From Parapedobacter pyrenivorans_A (GTDB lineage: Bacteria; Bacteroidota; Bacteroidia; Sphingobacteriales; Sphingobacteriaceae): a stretch of DNA of 64,000 bases. The position numbers and the translations under genes are program-made. The stretch's first letter is position 1. Every line of letters begins with the position of its first letter. Location of the stretch: NCBI RefSeq assembly GCF_041925275.1, contig NZ_JBHEUZ010000004.1, forward strand, positions 186,001 through 250,000, given 5' to 3'. The notes under the pieces were generated by a model. That model ran no database searches and was not told the origin of the DNA. It was given only the letters and a program-made list of their open reading frames with translations. Below, one piece after another: positions 50,760-60,841 of this stretch.

Positions 50760-51500
50760 TCAATTGCCCAACCATAAGAATAGGACAGCTGCCAGTGCCG
50801 CCCCCAAAAGAGGACCAATGATAGGTACCCAGGCGTACGTGCCGTCGAATGGCGCTTTGTTTTTCAAGGGCAGCAAAGCATGTACGATACGCGGACCGAG
50901 GTCCCTTGCCGGATTGATGGCATAACCGGTAGTACCGCCTAGGGCCAAGCCGATGACCCAGACAACAAACGCCACGGGAAGAGCACCCAATGAACCCAAG
51001 CCGATTGGGATGGCTGCATCGGAATCACTGCTGAGCGCCGCATCGGTGAAATAGAAGATGGTGAAAAGAAGAACAAAGGTGCCCACCACCTCGCTGAGGA
51101 GGTTTACGGGAAGGTTACGGATGGCCGGTGCCGTACAGAACACGGCCTGCTTTGCTGCGGCATCAGCTGTCGCCCTGAAATGGTCTTGGTATAGCAGCCA
51201 GACCATAAATGCGCCTCCCATCGCTCCAATCAATTGGGCGAGTACATAAGATAATGCATCCGCACTGTCGATGTTTCCGGCGATGTACATGGCCAATGTG
51301 ACCGCGGGGTTGAGGTGGGCACCGCTGTAGGGTCCGGCAATGACCACCCCCACGAATACGCCGAGGGCCCAAGCCGTGGTGATGACAATCCAGCCACTAT
51401 TGTGGCCCTTCGTGCCTTGGAGTACAACGTTGGCCACTACCCCGCCCCCAAGTAGGATGAGGAAGGCTGTGCCGATGAGTTCTGCGATAAAAGGTGTCAT
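50760..51500 (-). CDS. glpF: Glycerol uptake facilitator (aquaglyceroporin)
   Basis: A 246-residue channel of the MIP family with six membrane helices and two half helices. The two NPA-type motifs are SGAHLNPAVTLAMY and TGYAINPARDLGPR; the Asp after the second NPA marks a glycerol facilitator rather than a water-only aquaporin. It is the third gene of the glpD-glpK-glpF operon and lets glycerol cross the inner membrane. It begins 39 bp after glpK, and this spacer holds a tandem heptamer repeat. Confidence 0.96.
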   Translation of the reverse strand: MTPFIAELIGTAFLILLGGGVVANVVLQGTKGHNSGWIVITTAWALGVFVGVVIAGPYSGAHLNPAVTLAMYIAGNIDSADALSYVLAQLIGAMGGAFMVWLLYQDHFRATADAAAKQAVFCTAPAIRNLPVNLLSEVVGTFVLLFTIFYFTDAALSSDSDAAIPIGLGSLGALPVAFVVWVIGLALGGTTGYAINPARDLGPRIVHALLPLKNKAPFDGTYAWVPIIGPLLGAALAAVLFLWLGN

Positions 51501-51502
51501 AA

Positions 51503-51534
51503 GTTAGTCGTTAGTCATTAGTCATTGGTCGTTA
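51503..51534. repeat. Tandem heptamer repeat between glpK and glpF
   Basis: Four tandem 7-bp units, GTTAGTC GTTAGTC ATTAGTC ATTGGTC, followed by GTTA. On the coding strand it reads as repeated GACTAAY. It fills most of the spacer. Similar short heptad runs occur in intergenic regions of various bacteria; copy number may vary by slippage. Confidence 0.8.
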
Positions 51535-51539
51535 CACAA

Positions 51540-53027
<1,488 letters not shown>

Positions 53028-53055
53028 ATTGGTTTTTTACAAATCTGCTAATTCG

Positions 53056-54663
53056 TTATGTTGGTTTTCCGTTTTCAGGGGTGATTTCAAGAGTTGGGAG
53101 GTATCCACTGGCAAGCTCCTTATATTGTGCTGTTTGTACGGCCACCCACCCTTCATCCTTTGTGAGCTGCACTGCCATGATGGCGGCGACCTTCGATGCC
53201 ATTTCCATGGATTTGGCTGCATCTAAAAAGAGTGTCCGGAATCGCCTGGCCAGTACATCTTCCACCGTTCGCGCCATTTCATGCCGTACCGCCCAAACTA
53301 CCTCTGCGGCTACATGATCGAAATCGGCATGCAGTTTCTCTGCCAGCCGCGGGTCTTCGTCGCAGAGCGCTTGGATAAGCGGTGCATCGCTGCCGTAGAC
53401 GGCCCAATGGCCGTGTTGCTGCCAGGTCGCGTATCCATGTATCTTTACGGTCTTCGTACGGCATGGACGTGGTTCGAGCCCCGCAACGGTGATGGCTTTA
53501 TCAACCGTCTCTTCGGCCATTTTGCGATAGGTGGTCCATTTGCCTCCGGTAATAGTGATTAGCCGCGACGTGCCAACGATCAATTTATGGTCGCGTGAGA
53601 TTTCTTTCGTCGGGCCATCGGATTCCTTGGGTGCCGCAAGTGGTCTTAGTCCGGCGAAGACGCTGAGTACATCCTTGCGTTGAGGCGGGGTGGTGAGGTA
53701 ATCGGCGGTGGTCTTCAAAATGAAGTCGATTTCTGTGTCCAGTGGCCGTGGTTCCAGGCTATGTGCATCGATCGGTGTATCGGTGGTGCCCAGTAAGACG
53801 TGGTTGTGCCACGGCACGCCAAAAAGGACCCGCCCATCGCTCGTTTTCGGAATCATCAGCGCTTCCTCGTTGCTGAGGAATGACCGGTCAACCACGATAT
53901 GGGTGCCTTGGCTGGGTTTCACCAGCGGTTGATGTTGGGCCACATCTAATTGGAGGATGTCGTCTACGAAAACTCCCGTGGCGTTGATGACCGCCTTGGC
54001 GGCGACGTTGAAAAGCATGTTGGTTTCTGCATCGGTGAATGCAAGCCCGTCTACGTTGCCAACATTGTCTTTATGCAAAGCCGTTACTTTGCAATAATTA
54101 AGTACGGCGGCCCCGTTTGCCGCTGCGGTTTGTGCCAGGTTGATGGCCAACCGCGCATCATCGAATTGGCCGTCGAGGTAACGTACGCCGCCCTTGAGAC
54201 CGGAGGTTCTTATCCCCGGGAAATGCCCGCTTATTTCTTTCTTCGATACGAAGGAAGATTTCCCGATACGGAATTTCCCGGCCAGCCAATCGTAGAGTTT
54301 CAGTCCGATGAGGTATTTCCATTTGCTGAAATAGGAATAACATGGGATAATGAATGATTGCGCCCGCGCAAGATGGGGGGCATTGCGGAAAATCAGCCCG
54401 CGTTCATGCAGGGCGCTATACACCAACTTCACGTCGCCCATGGCGAGGTAACGAACACCCCCGTGCACCAATTTGGTGCTTCGACTAGAGGTGCCTTTTG
54501 CGAAATCGTGTTGTTCAAGCAATAACGTTTTATACCCCCTTGAGGCGGCATCCACAGCGATTCCGAGTCCGGTCGCGCCACCACCGATGATGACGAGGTC
54601 CCACAAAGGCGTTATGCCGACTTGATGTAGCGCAGATGTGCGGTCTAATGGGAGGGTATGCAT
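53056..54663 (-). CDS. glpD: Glycerol-3-phosphate dehydrogenase/oxidase, FAD-dependent
   Basis: Oxidises glycerol 3-phosphate to dihydroxyacetone phosphate at the membrane and passes electrons to quinone. The 535-residue protein has the FAD-binding start LVIIGGGATGLGIAVDAASR, the TSSRSTKLVHGGVRYL motif, and the substrate-site stretch VFAGLRPLAAP followed by SRDHKLIV and TGGKWTTYRKMAE. The C-terminal cap domain ends normally. It is the first gene of the glp operon and has a consensus promoter just upstream. Confidence 0.97.
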   Translation of the reverse strand: MHTLPLDRTSALHQVGITPLWDLVIIGGGATGLGIAVDAASRGYKTLLLEQHDFAKGTSSRSTKLVHGGVRYLAMGDVKLVYSALHERGLIFRNAPHLARAQSFIIPCYSYFSKWKYLIGLKLYDWLAGKFRIGKSSFVSKKEISGHFPGIRTSGLKGGVRYLDGQFDDARLAINLAQTAAANGAAVLNYCKVTALHKDNVGNVDGLAFTDAETNMLFNVAAKAVINATGVFVDDILQLDVAQHQPLVKPSQGTHIVVDRSFLSNEEALMIPKTSDGRVLFGVPWHNHVLLGTTDTPIDAHSLEPRPLDTEIDFILKTTADYLTTPPQRKDVLSVFAGLRPLAAPKESDGPTKEISRDHKLIVGTSRLITITGGKWTTYRKMAEETVDKAITVAGLEPRPCRTKTVKIHGYATWQQHGHWAVYGSDAPLIQALCDEDPRLAEKLHADFDHVAAEVVWAVRHEMARTVEDVLARRFRTLFLDAAKSMEMASKVAAIMAVQLTKDEGWVAVQTAQYKELASGYLPTLEITPENGKPT

Positions 54664-54718
54664 TTACAGGGTTAAAAAGAAATATATGGTAAGTATATGA
54701 AGTTAATTATTTCGATTA

Positions 54719-54749
54719 CAAACCTAAATAAACCTTTATATAAAACAAA
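54719..54749 (-). promoter_or_regulatory. Promoter of the glpD-glpK-glpF operon
   Basis: On the minus strand TTTG (54749-54746), 19 bp, TAGGTTTG (54726-54719) match the Bacteroidota consensus exactly. Transcription would start around 54712 and give a leader of about 50 nt to the glpD ATG at 54663. Confidence 0.8.
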
Positions 54750-54753
54750 GTGA

Positions 54754-54770
54754 AATAATAAAATATTATT
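54754..54770. promoter_or_regulatory. Candidate GlpR operator
   Basis: A perfect inverted repeat AATAATA AAA TATTATT centred 16 bp upstream of the -33 box of the glpD promoter, within the divergent glpD/glpR spacer. A TTCGAAAG word follows. DeoR-type regulators bind such symmetric A+T-rich sites near the promoters they control. Its place argues for repressor or activator binding; the assignment is inferred from position only. Confidence 0.4.
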
Positions 54771-54857
54771 CGAAAGTAAATGAAATGGTTTAATCCTAAT
54801 TAATTCTAGAAATATATGCCGCTAAATATGTATATTCGCCACCATACAACCGGGAAT

Positions 54858-55619
54858 ATGAATTACGTCGAGCGCCATCAATTTATTATGAGCAAGTTGC
54901 AACAGAATGGCTCGGTCAGTGTGTTGGATTTATGCAAGTTGTTGGACGTTTCGTCTGTTACAATACGAAAGGATTTGAAGCTCCTGGAGGATCGCCAATT
55001 GCTTTTCCGTACCCACGGAGGGGCCACGTTGATTAATCCATACACTGCCGATCGGACAGTGTTTGAAAAGGAGCGGATACAGGCCACCGAGAAGGTCATG
55101 ATCGCGAAGGAAGCCGCTTCGATGATTGCCGATAACGATTCGATCATCATCGCCTCGGGAACGACCGTGCAAGCGATGGCCAAGGAAATCCAGCCGACAG
55201 GTAACCTGACCGTGGTAACATCTGCATTGAATGTGGCTGTGCAGCTAATCAAGCATCCCAATATTGAGATATTACAGTTAGGGGGGATTCTTCGGAAAAG
55301 TTCTACCTCGGTAGCTGGACTTTATGCAGAACAGATACTTTCAGATTTCTTCTGCAGCAAGCTTTTCTTGGGTGTAGACGGCATCGATCTTGAGTTTGGC
55401 CTTACAACCACCAATGCACAGGAAGCCCACCTCAACCGTAAGATGATGGAGGTCTCTCAGAAAGTGATTGTACTCGCCGATTCGACGAAATTCGGAAAGC
55501 GGGGGTTCGGCAAGATCTGCGGTATTGAGGAAGTTGATCGCATCATCACCGATCGAGGCATATCGCCGCACACGGTAAAGGCACTGGAGCGCATGGGGGT
55601 AAAGGTTACCGTGGTTTAG
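54858..55619 (+). CDS. glpR: DeoR family transcriptional regulator, probable GlpR
   Basis: A 253-residue regulator. The N-terminal helix-turn-helix is MNYVERHQFIMSKLQQNGSV and CKLLDVSSVTIRKDLKLLED, with the DeoR motif LLFRTHGGATL; the C-terminal sugar-phosphate-sensing domain has IIIASGTTVQAMAKEI, VVTSALNVAVQLIKHPNIEI, LFLGVDGIDLEFGLTT and VIVLADSTKFGKRGF. It is divergent from the glycerol operon, so it most likely controls it in response to glycerol 3-phosphate. Earlier ATGs (from 54816) are in-frame but less fitting. Its stop overlaps the end of the next, convergent gene by 14 bp. Confidence 0.9.
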   Translation: MNYVERHQFIMSKLQQNGSVSVLDLCKLLDVSSVTIRKDLKLLEDRQLLFRTHGGATLINPYTADRTVFEKERIQATEKVMIAKEAASMIADNDSIIIASGTTVQAMAKEIQPTGNLTVVTSALNVAVQLIKHPNIEILQLGGILRKSSTSVAGLYAEQILSDFFCSKLFLGVDGIDLEFGLTTTNAQEAHLNRKMMEVSQKVIVLADSTKFGKRGFGKICGIEEVDRIITDRGISPHTVKALERMGVKVTVV

Positions 55620-56625
55620 CGTACAGCCTGCCGATGTTGTATTGCAACGTGAATTGTTGTTGATTGTCTATCGCCCCCGGGGTAAAGTGGAGGCTGAGTG
55701 TGAGTTTGCTTTCCAACCCCTTGTATTGCAGTGGTTTCCATCCTAATTCGAGCCTGTCGTAGCGGTCGGCCGTATAGAACCGATCGCCGAATACGATGGC
55801 CATCGGTTCGCCGGAATAAAATGTATTGGCAATGAATATTTTCCGGTACTCCGCGTATACGTCACTGATGAAACCTTTGGGTATACGCCAGTCGTAGACA
55901 CCCCGTAGCCGATCAAATGCGACCAAACCACCGGCACTGATATCCAGTGAATCAAGGAAAGAAACGGCCGAAAGGTCGATTCCCAGCTTGGCCATGGCTG
56001 CACCATTATCTCGTATCGGCATCGCATCTTCGGCGGTGCCATTCCTTGTCCCGGCGTTATGCCATAGCGTGGCGCCGTGCGAAAAGTAGGCCAGTCCCAT
56101 ACCCGCCCGGCCCGAAATACCGGCGATAAATTGCTCCCGATCCTTTTCCGTCTGCCTGCTGGTCCAGTCGATCCATATCTGCTGGTGGAATGTGTTGCCT
56201 CCGAAGCGGTACAGCAGGCCCTCTATATTGGGGTGGTAATAGGCAAGCGTATCATTCAATAGGGCACGGTGGTACCCCGAAAGCAATTCGTTGCGTGGAA
56301 ACATGCCGATGTAGAAATCGTGGCCCGACCGTTTGTAATTGTAATAGACCGTGGGTAATAACTGCCTCGCATTCGCTTCTGTTGAGCCGAACTCGTGCAA
56401 TAGATTGATGCCCCCATGCAGAAAATGGGTGCTATCCAAAATCAAGCGTACTTCTGGTGCGATACGTACGCCAAGGATGGTCTGCGAATACCCTCCGGAT
56501 TTCGCATATTCGCGGTTATCAGCAAACCCGTGGAAGCGGACATTCCACCCAATATCCTGCGCAAGCGCGGACACAAAGGCCAGCAGCGCAAGGAATAGGG
56601 TAGGCAGGCAGCGGGCAGCAGTCAT
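55606..56625 (-). CDS. Hypothetical outer-membrane barrel-like protein
   Basis: A 339-residue protein with signal peptide (CLPTLFLALLAFVSALA, cleaved before QDIGWN) and a beta-rich body with alternating aromatic and polar residues, e.g. DIGWNVRFHGFADNREYAKS, SGHDFYIGMFPRNELL and, near the end, LTLSLHFTPGAIDNQQQFTL. It ends in a basic tail (IGRLYAKPR), not in an aromatic residue. It looks like a large outer-membrane beta barrel or porin-like protein, but no family is recognised. A TTG at 56631 also opens the frame; the ATG at 56625 is chosen. It lies 23 bp from the sucA/sucB unit on the same strand and may belong to it. Confidence 0.7.
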   Translation of the reverse strand: MTAARCLPTLFLALLAFVSALAQDIGWNVRFHGFADNREYAKSGGYSQTILGVRIAPEVRLILDSTHFLHGGINLLHEFGSTEANARQLLPTVYYNYKRSGHDFYIGMFPRNELLSGYHRALLNDTLAYYHPNIEGLLYRFGGNTFHQQIWIDWTSRQTEKDREQFIAGISGRAGMGLAYFSHGATLWHNAGTRNGTAEDAMPIRDNGAAMAKLGIDLSAVSFLDSLDISAGGLVAFDRLRGVYDWRIPKGFISDVYAEYRKIFIANTFYSGEPMAIVFGDRFYTADRYDRLELGWKPLQYKGLESKLTLSLHFTPGAIDNQQQFTLQYNIGRLYAKPR

Positions 56626-56648
56626 GATCAACGCTCAGGTGCCGCACC

Positions 56649-57899
56649 TTAGACTTCCAGCAGTAACCGGGCAGGGTCCTCAAGCAACTGTTTCACACGT
56701 ACAAGGAAACTTACCGACTCGCGGCCATCGATGATGCGGTGATCGTATGATAGGGCGATATACATCATGGGGCGTATGACCACCTGTCCGTTTTCGGCAA
56801 CCGGACGCTCAAGGATGTTGTGCATGCCGAGGATGGCCGATTGGGGTGCATTGATGATGGGTGTAGACATCATCGAACCGAATACGCCACCATTGGTGAT
56901 GGTAAACGTGCCCCCGGTCATTTCTTCGATGGTCAGCTTGCTCTCGCGCGCTTTGGTGGCCAGTTCGATAACCGCTTTTTCGATCTCGTGGAGCGACAAT
57001 GACTCGGCATTGCGGATGACGGGCACCACAAGTCCTTTGGGCGCCGATACGGCGATGGAAACATCCACGAAATCGCTGTATACGATTTCATCGTTCTCAA
57101 TACGGGCATTTACGGCGGGCCATTCTTTCAAAGCGGTGCATACCGCTTTGGTGAAGAACGACATGAACCCTAACCCTACGCCGTGTTTCTCTTTGAAGGT
57201 TTCTTTATACTTGGCGCGGAGATCCATGATGGGTTTCATGTTCACTTCGTTGAAGGTAGTGAGCATGGCGGTTTCATTTTTTACCGTTACCAGTCGTTTA
57301 GCGATGGTTTTCCGCAGCGACGACATCTTTTCCCGACGCTCGTCGCGCGCACCGCGCACCGTGGTGATGGCCGCCGCAGGTGCCGCTGGCTTCACTTTTT
57401 CAACAGCGGGTTCCGCTTGTCGGACCTCCGCTTTCTCGGCATCCTCTTTCGTGATCCGTCCGTCTTTGCCGGTTCCGGTTACAGAGGAGGGGTCGAGGCC
57501 CTTTTCCCGAAGGATCTTGGCTGCGGCCGGTGAAGCCGTTCCACTGGCGTAGGTCGTTGCACCGCCCGCTTCCTGGGCCGCGGCCGGCTTGGCGCTGGCT
57601 GGGGGCGCAGCTGCGGCCTTATCAGCGTTGGTATCCTTGGTTTCGCCTCCGTTTGCGGGTGCTGTCCCTTCTTCAATGGTTGCCACCACGGCGCCGATTT
57701 CCAAGGTATCGCCTTCTTGGGCCACGGTGCGCAGAATCCCCGCCTTTTCGGCAGGTAATTCAAAGGTTGCCTTATCCGATTCCAGTTCGGCGATGGTCTC
57801 ATCCATCTCCACGTAATCACCGTCTTGTTTAATCCATTGTGATAAAGTGACTTCCGAAATGGACTCACCTACGGTCGGTACTTTTATTTCTAAACTCAT
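56649..57899 (-). CDS. sucB: 2-oxoglutarate dehydrogenase E2, dihydrolipoyl succinyltransferase
   Basis: E2 core of the 2-oxoglutarate dehydrogenase complex, moving the succinyl group from lipoate to CoA. The 416-residue protein has a lipoyl domain with the lipoylated Lys43 in ELESDKATFELP, a flexible Ala/Pro/Thr-rich linker, the E1/E3-binding domain (SPAAAKILREKGLDPSSVTG), a second linker, and the catalytic domain ending with the His motif LSYDHRIIDGRESVSFLV. It follows sucA by 22 bp. The E3 subunit (lpd) is elsewhere. Confidence 0.97.
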   Translation of the reverse strand: MSLEIKVPTVGESISEVTLSQWIKQDGDYVEMDETIAELESDKATFELPAEKAGILRTVAQEGDTLEIGAVVATIEEGTAPANGGETKDTNADKAAAAPPASAKPAAAQEAGGATTYASGTASPAAAKILREKGLDPSSVTGTGKDGRITKEDAEKAEVRQAEPAVEKVKPAAPAAAITTVRGARDERREKMSSLRKTIAKRLVTVKNETAMLTTFNEVNMKPIMDLRAKYKETFKEKHGVGLGFMSFFTKAVCTALKEWPAVNARIENDEIVYSDFVDVSIAVSAPKGLVVPVIRNAESLSLHEIEKAVIELATKARESKLTIEEMTGGTFTITNGGVFGSMMSTPIINAPQSAILGMHNILERPVAENGQVVIRPMMYIALSYDHRIIDGRESVSFLVRVKQLLEDPARLLLEV

Positions 57900-57921
57900 A
57901 TACGACTGTTTTATTTCTCGG

Positions 57922-60717
57922 TTAATCTACTTTGGCCGCGGTTTTTACACTTCTTTTTACCTTTTCTTTCACTTCGGTACCTGCCTTGTCTTCAAATGCA
58001 CGGCCCACCACGGCGAGTTGCTGGGCGATGTGCTGTTTGGCATATCCGGTAGCCGTACTGCTGCTTTCCTTGCGGGATACAACATCCAGCGTAATATTCC
58101 GGTTCCTGAACTTGCGGCAGATATAGGGCCAGGCACCCATGTTTTCCGGTTCTTCCTGCACCCACAGGAACTCATCGGCATTTTTGTATTTATTGCGTAT
58201 GGTGCGAAGTTTGTCCATGGGGGTAGGGTAGAGCTGCTCTACCCGGACCACCGCCACCTCTTTTCGCTGGTCGACCTGTTGTTTTTCGAGCAGATCATAA
58301 TAGATTTTGCCCGAGCAGAACAGCACGCGTTTCACGTCGGCAGATTTGACATAGCTATCGTCGATTACTTCCTGGAACTGCGATTTGCCGATAAACTCAC
58401 TGAGGTTACTCACCACTTTGGGGTGGCGGAGCAGGCTCTTGGGTGTGAAGACAACCAACGGTTTGCGGTAGTCGCGTTTGAGCTGGCGGCGCAGTACATG
58501 GAAGAAATTGGCCGGCGTTGTGCAGTTGACGATTTGCATGTTGTTTTCGGCACATAGCTCCAGAAAACGCTCTATCCGTGCCGAAGAGTGCTCGGGTCCC
58601 TGACCTTCCAGGCCATGGGGGAGTAACATGACCAGGTTGTTGGAACGCCGCCACTTGGTTTCTGCACTCGAAATATATTGGTCTACGATAATCTGCGCAC
58701 CGTTGTAAAAATCGCCGAACTGGGCTTCCCATATCGTCAACGATTGGGGATTCGCCAAGGCGTACCCGTATTCGAAGCCCAGTACGCCGTATTCGGACAG
58801 GTGTGAATTGTAGATGTTGAAACGTTCGCCACCCGGGATCTGCTGTAACGGGATATACTCTTCTTCGGAATCTTCCAAGGTAAGCACCGCATGGCGGTGT
58901 GAAAATGTGCCGCGCTCTACATCCTGGCCACTTACGCGCACCCGCGAACCCTCGTTGAGAAGGGTAGCATAGGCCATCAGTTCGCCCATTGCCCAGTCGA
59001 ACGACTTGGTATCGATCATTTTGAGCCGCTCGTCAAAGAGGCGCGAAATCTTCCGGAAAAATTTCTTGTCCGTTGGTAACGTACTGATCTCTTTGGCAAG
59101 CGATAAGAAGACCTTTTCGGTGACACTGGTCTTGGCCGGTACGAAGATGTCTTCATACTTCGCTTTGCGCAGCCCTTTCCAGGCCCCGGAATACATGGGG
59201 TTGTCTTGCGTGAGGTTCTCGTCTTCCTTTGAATCGTCCAACCGCTCCTGGAGCAATTTGCGGAAGTCCTTTTCCATTTCTTTTGCCAGATTGGCGTCTA
59301 CGCTGCCCTGCTCCAGGAGTTTCTTGTTGTAGATTTCGCGGGGATTGGCGTGTTTTTCAATGGCTTTGTAAAGGACAGGCTGGGTAAACTTCGGCTCGTC
59401 GGCCTCGTTGTGCCCGTACCGGCGGTAGCAGAGCAGGTCTATGAATACGTCCGTATGGTATTTTTGGCGGTATTCCACAGCGAGGTTGATGGCATAGACC
59501 AATGCTTCCACATCGTCGCCATTCACGTGGAATACCGGCGACAAGGTAACTTTCGCAATGTCTGTGCAATAGGTCGACGACCGACCGTCTTTGAAATTGG
59601 TCGTGAAGCCCACCTGGTTGTTTACGACGATGTGGATGGTGCCTCCCGTGCGGAAGCCTTCCAGCTTGGACATCTGGATGACTTCATACACGATGCCCTG
59701 CCCGGCCACGGCCGCGTCGCCATGTATCAGTATCGGGGCAATCTTTGTGGCATCGCCATCGTATTTCATGTCGATTTTCGAGCGCACCAAGCCTTCTACT
59801 ACGGGGTCCACCGTTTCCAGGTGCGACGGATTCGGTACAAGGCTCAAGTGTACGTTTGCCTTGTTGTCCGTAACGATGTCGGTAGAATAGCCGAGGTGGT
59901 ATTTAACATCACCGCCAAAATCCTGCTCGGCCTCTTCGGCGTATGTCTTGCCTTCAAATTCCGAGAAAATGCTTTCATAGGATTTTCCCAGGATGTTGGT
60001 CAACACATTGAGGCGGCCCCGATGTGCCATGCCGATCACAAACTCCTGGATACCGAGATCGGCACCTTTTTCGATGACCGAGTCGAGTGCAGGAATCAAA
60101 CTTTCGGCCCCTTCGAGCGAGAAGCGCTTTTGGCCGAGGAATTTGGTGCCCAGGAAATTTTCGAAGACAACCGCTTCGTTGAGTTTCTGGAGGATTCTCT
60201 TTTTACGCTCCAACGGGAAATTGGGGGTATTGCGTTCACCTTCCATCCGATCCTGCAGCCACTTGATCTTTTCCGGGCTGCGGATATACTTGAACTCTGC
60301 GCCGATGGAGCGGCAATACGTATCTTCTATCAACTGGCGGATATCCCTTAGCTTGGCGGGGCCTAACCCCACTTCTACGCCGGCATTGAATACCGTATCC
60401 ATATCGGCATCACTGAGGCCAAAGGTCTCCAGCTCCTTGCCGGGATAGTATTTCCTGCGCTGACGCACCGGGTTGGTTTCCGTGAATAGGTGTCCACGAT
60501 CCCGGTAGCCGTTGATCATGTTCAAGACATTGATTTCTTTCAGTACATGGTCCGGGGTGGTCGCTGTGCCAGTGGCGGCCCCGTTTTGGCCGAAATCAAA
60601 ACCTTCAAAAAATTTTTGCCATCCGAAGTCAACGGAGTCGGGGTCCTCTTTATAGGCTTCGTATAACGAGTCGATGTAGGCCGAATCTGCGTTACTTAGG
60701 TAAGAAAGCTTGTCCAT
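57922..60717 (-). CDS. sucA: 2-oxoglutarate dehydrogenase E1
   Basis: Thiamine-diphosphate enzyme that decarboxylates 2-oxoglutarate and transfers the succinyl group to lipoyl-E2; a TCA cycle step. The 931-residue length is normal. Landmarks: the N-terminal SYLSNADSAYIDSLYEAYKE and DPDSVDFGWQKFFEGF, the active-site FVIGMAHRGRLNVLTNILGK, the TPP-binding IHGDAAVAGQGIVYEV and DLLCYRRYGHNEADEPKFTQ, and the C-terminal LLPHGLEGQGPEHSSARIER. A TAACTTTG box on the minus strand at 60749-60742 lies about 25 bp before the ATG and is the likely -7 element. Operon with sucB. Confidence 0.98.
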   Translation of the reverse strand: MDKLSYLSNADSAYIDSLYEAYKEDPDSVDFGWQKFFEGFDFGQNGAATGTATTPDHVLKEINVLNMINGYRDRGHLFTETNPVRQRRKYYPGKELETFGLSDADMDTVFNAGVEVGLGPAKLRDIRQLIEDTYCRSIGAEFKYIRSPEKIKWLQDRMEGERNTPNFPLERKKRILQKLNEAVVFENFLGTKFLGQKRFSLEGAESLIPALDSVIEKGADLGIQEFVIGMAHRGRLNVLTNILGKSYESIFSEFEGKTYAEEAEQDFGGDVKYHLGYSTDIVTDNKANVHLSLVPNPSHLETVDPVVEGLVRSKIDMKYDGDATKIAPILIHGDAAVAGQGIVYEVIQMSKLEGFRTGGTIHIVVNNQVGFTTNFKDGRSSTYCTDIAKVTLSPVFHVNGDDVEALVYAINLAVEYRQKYHTDVFIDLLCYRRYGHNEADEPKFTQPVLYKAIEKHANPREIYNKKLLEQGSVDANLAKEMEKDFRKLLQERLDDSKEDENLTQDNPMYSGAWKGLRKAKYEDIFVPAKTSVTEKVFLSLAKEISTLPTDKKFFRKISRLFDERLKMIDTKSFDWAMGELMAYATLLNEGSRVRVSGQDVERGTFSHRHAVLTLEDSEEEYIPLQQIPGGERFNIYNSHLSEYGVLGFEYGYALANPQSLTIWEAQFGDFYNGAQIIVDQYISSAETKWRRSNNLVMLLPHGLEGQGPEHSSARIERFLELCAENNMQIVNCTTPANFFHVLRRQLKRDYRKPLVVFTPKSLLRHPKVVSNLSEFIGKSQFQEVIDDSYVKSADVKRVLFCSGKIYYDLLEKQQVDQRKEVAVVRVEQLYPTPMDKLRTIRNKYKNADEFLWVQEEPENMGAWPYICRKFRNRNITLDVVSRKESSSTATGYAKQHIAQQLAVVGRAFEDKAGTEVKEKVKRSVKTAAKVD

Positions 60718-60841
60718 TTAGTTGTTTATGCAATACTGCGTCAAAGTTATAATTATTAAATTGTTTGCCATAGCAATATACCACAATTTTATAGCCAAAT
60801 TTTAGCGCCAGCGAGATTTTGGCATTTATTGCCGATGCCGC

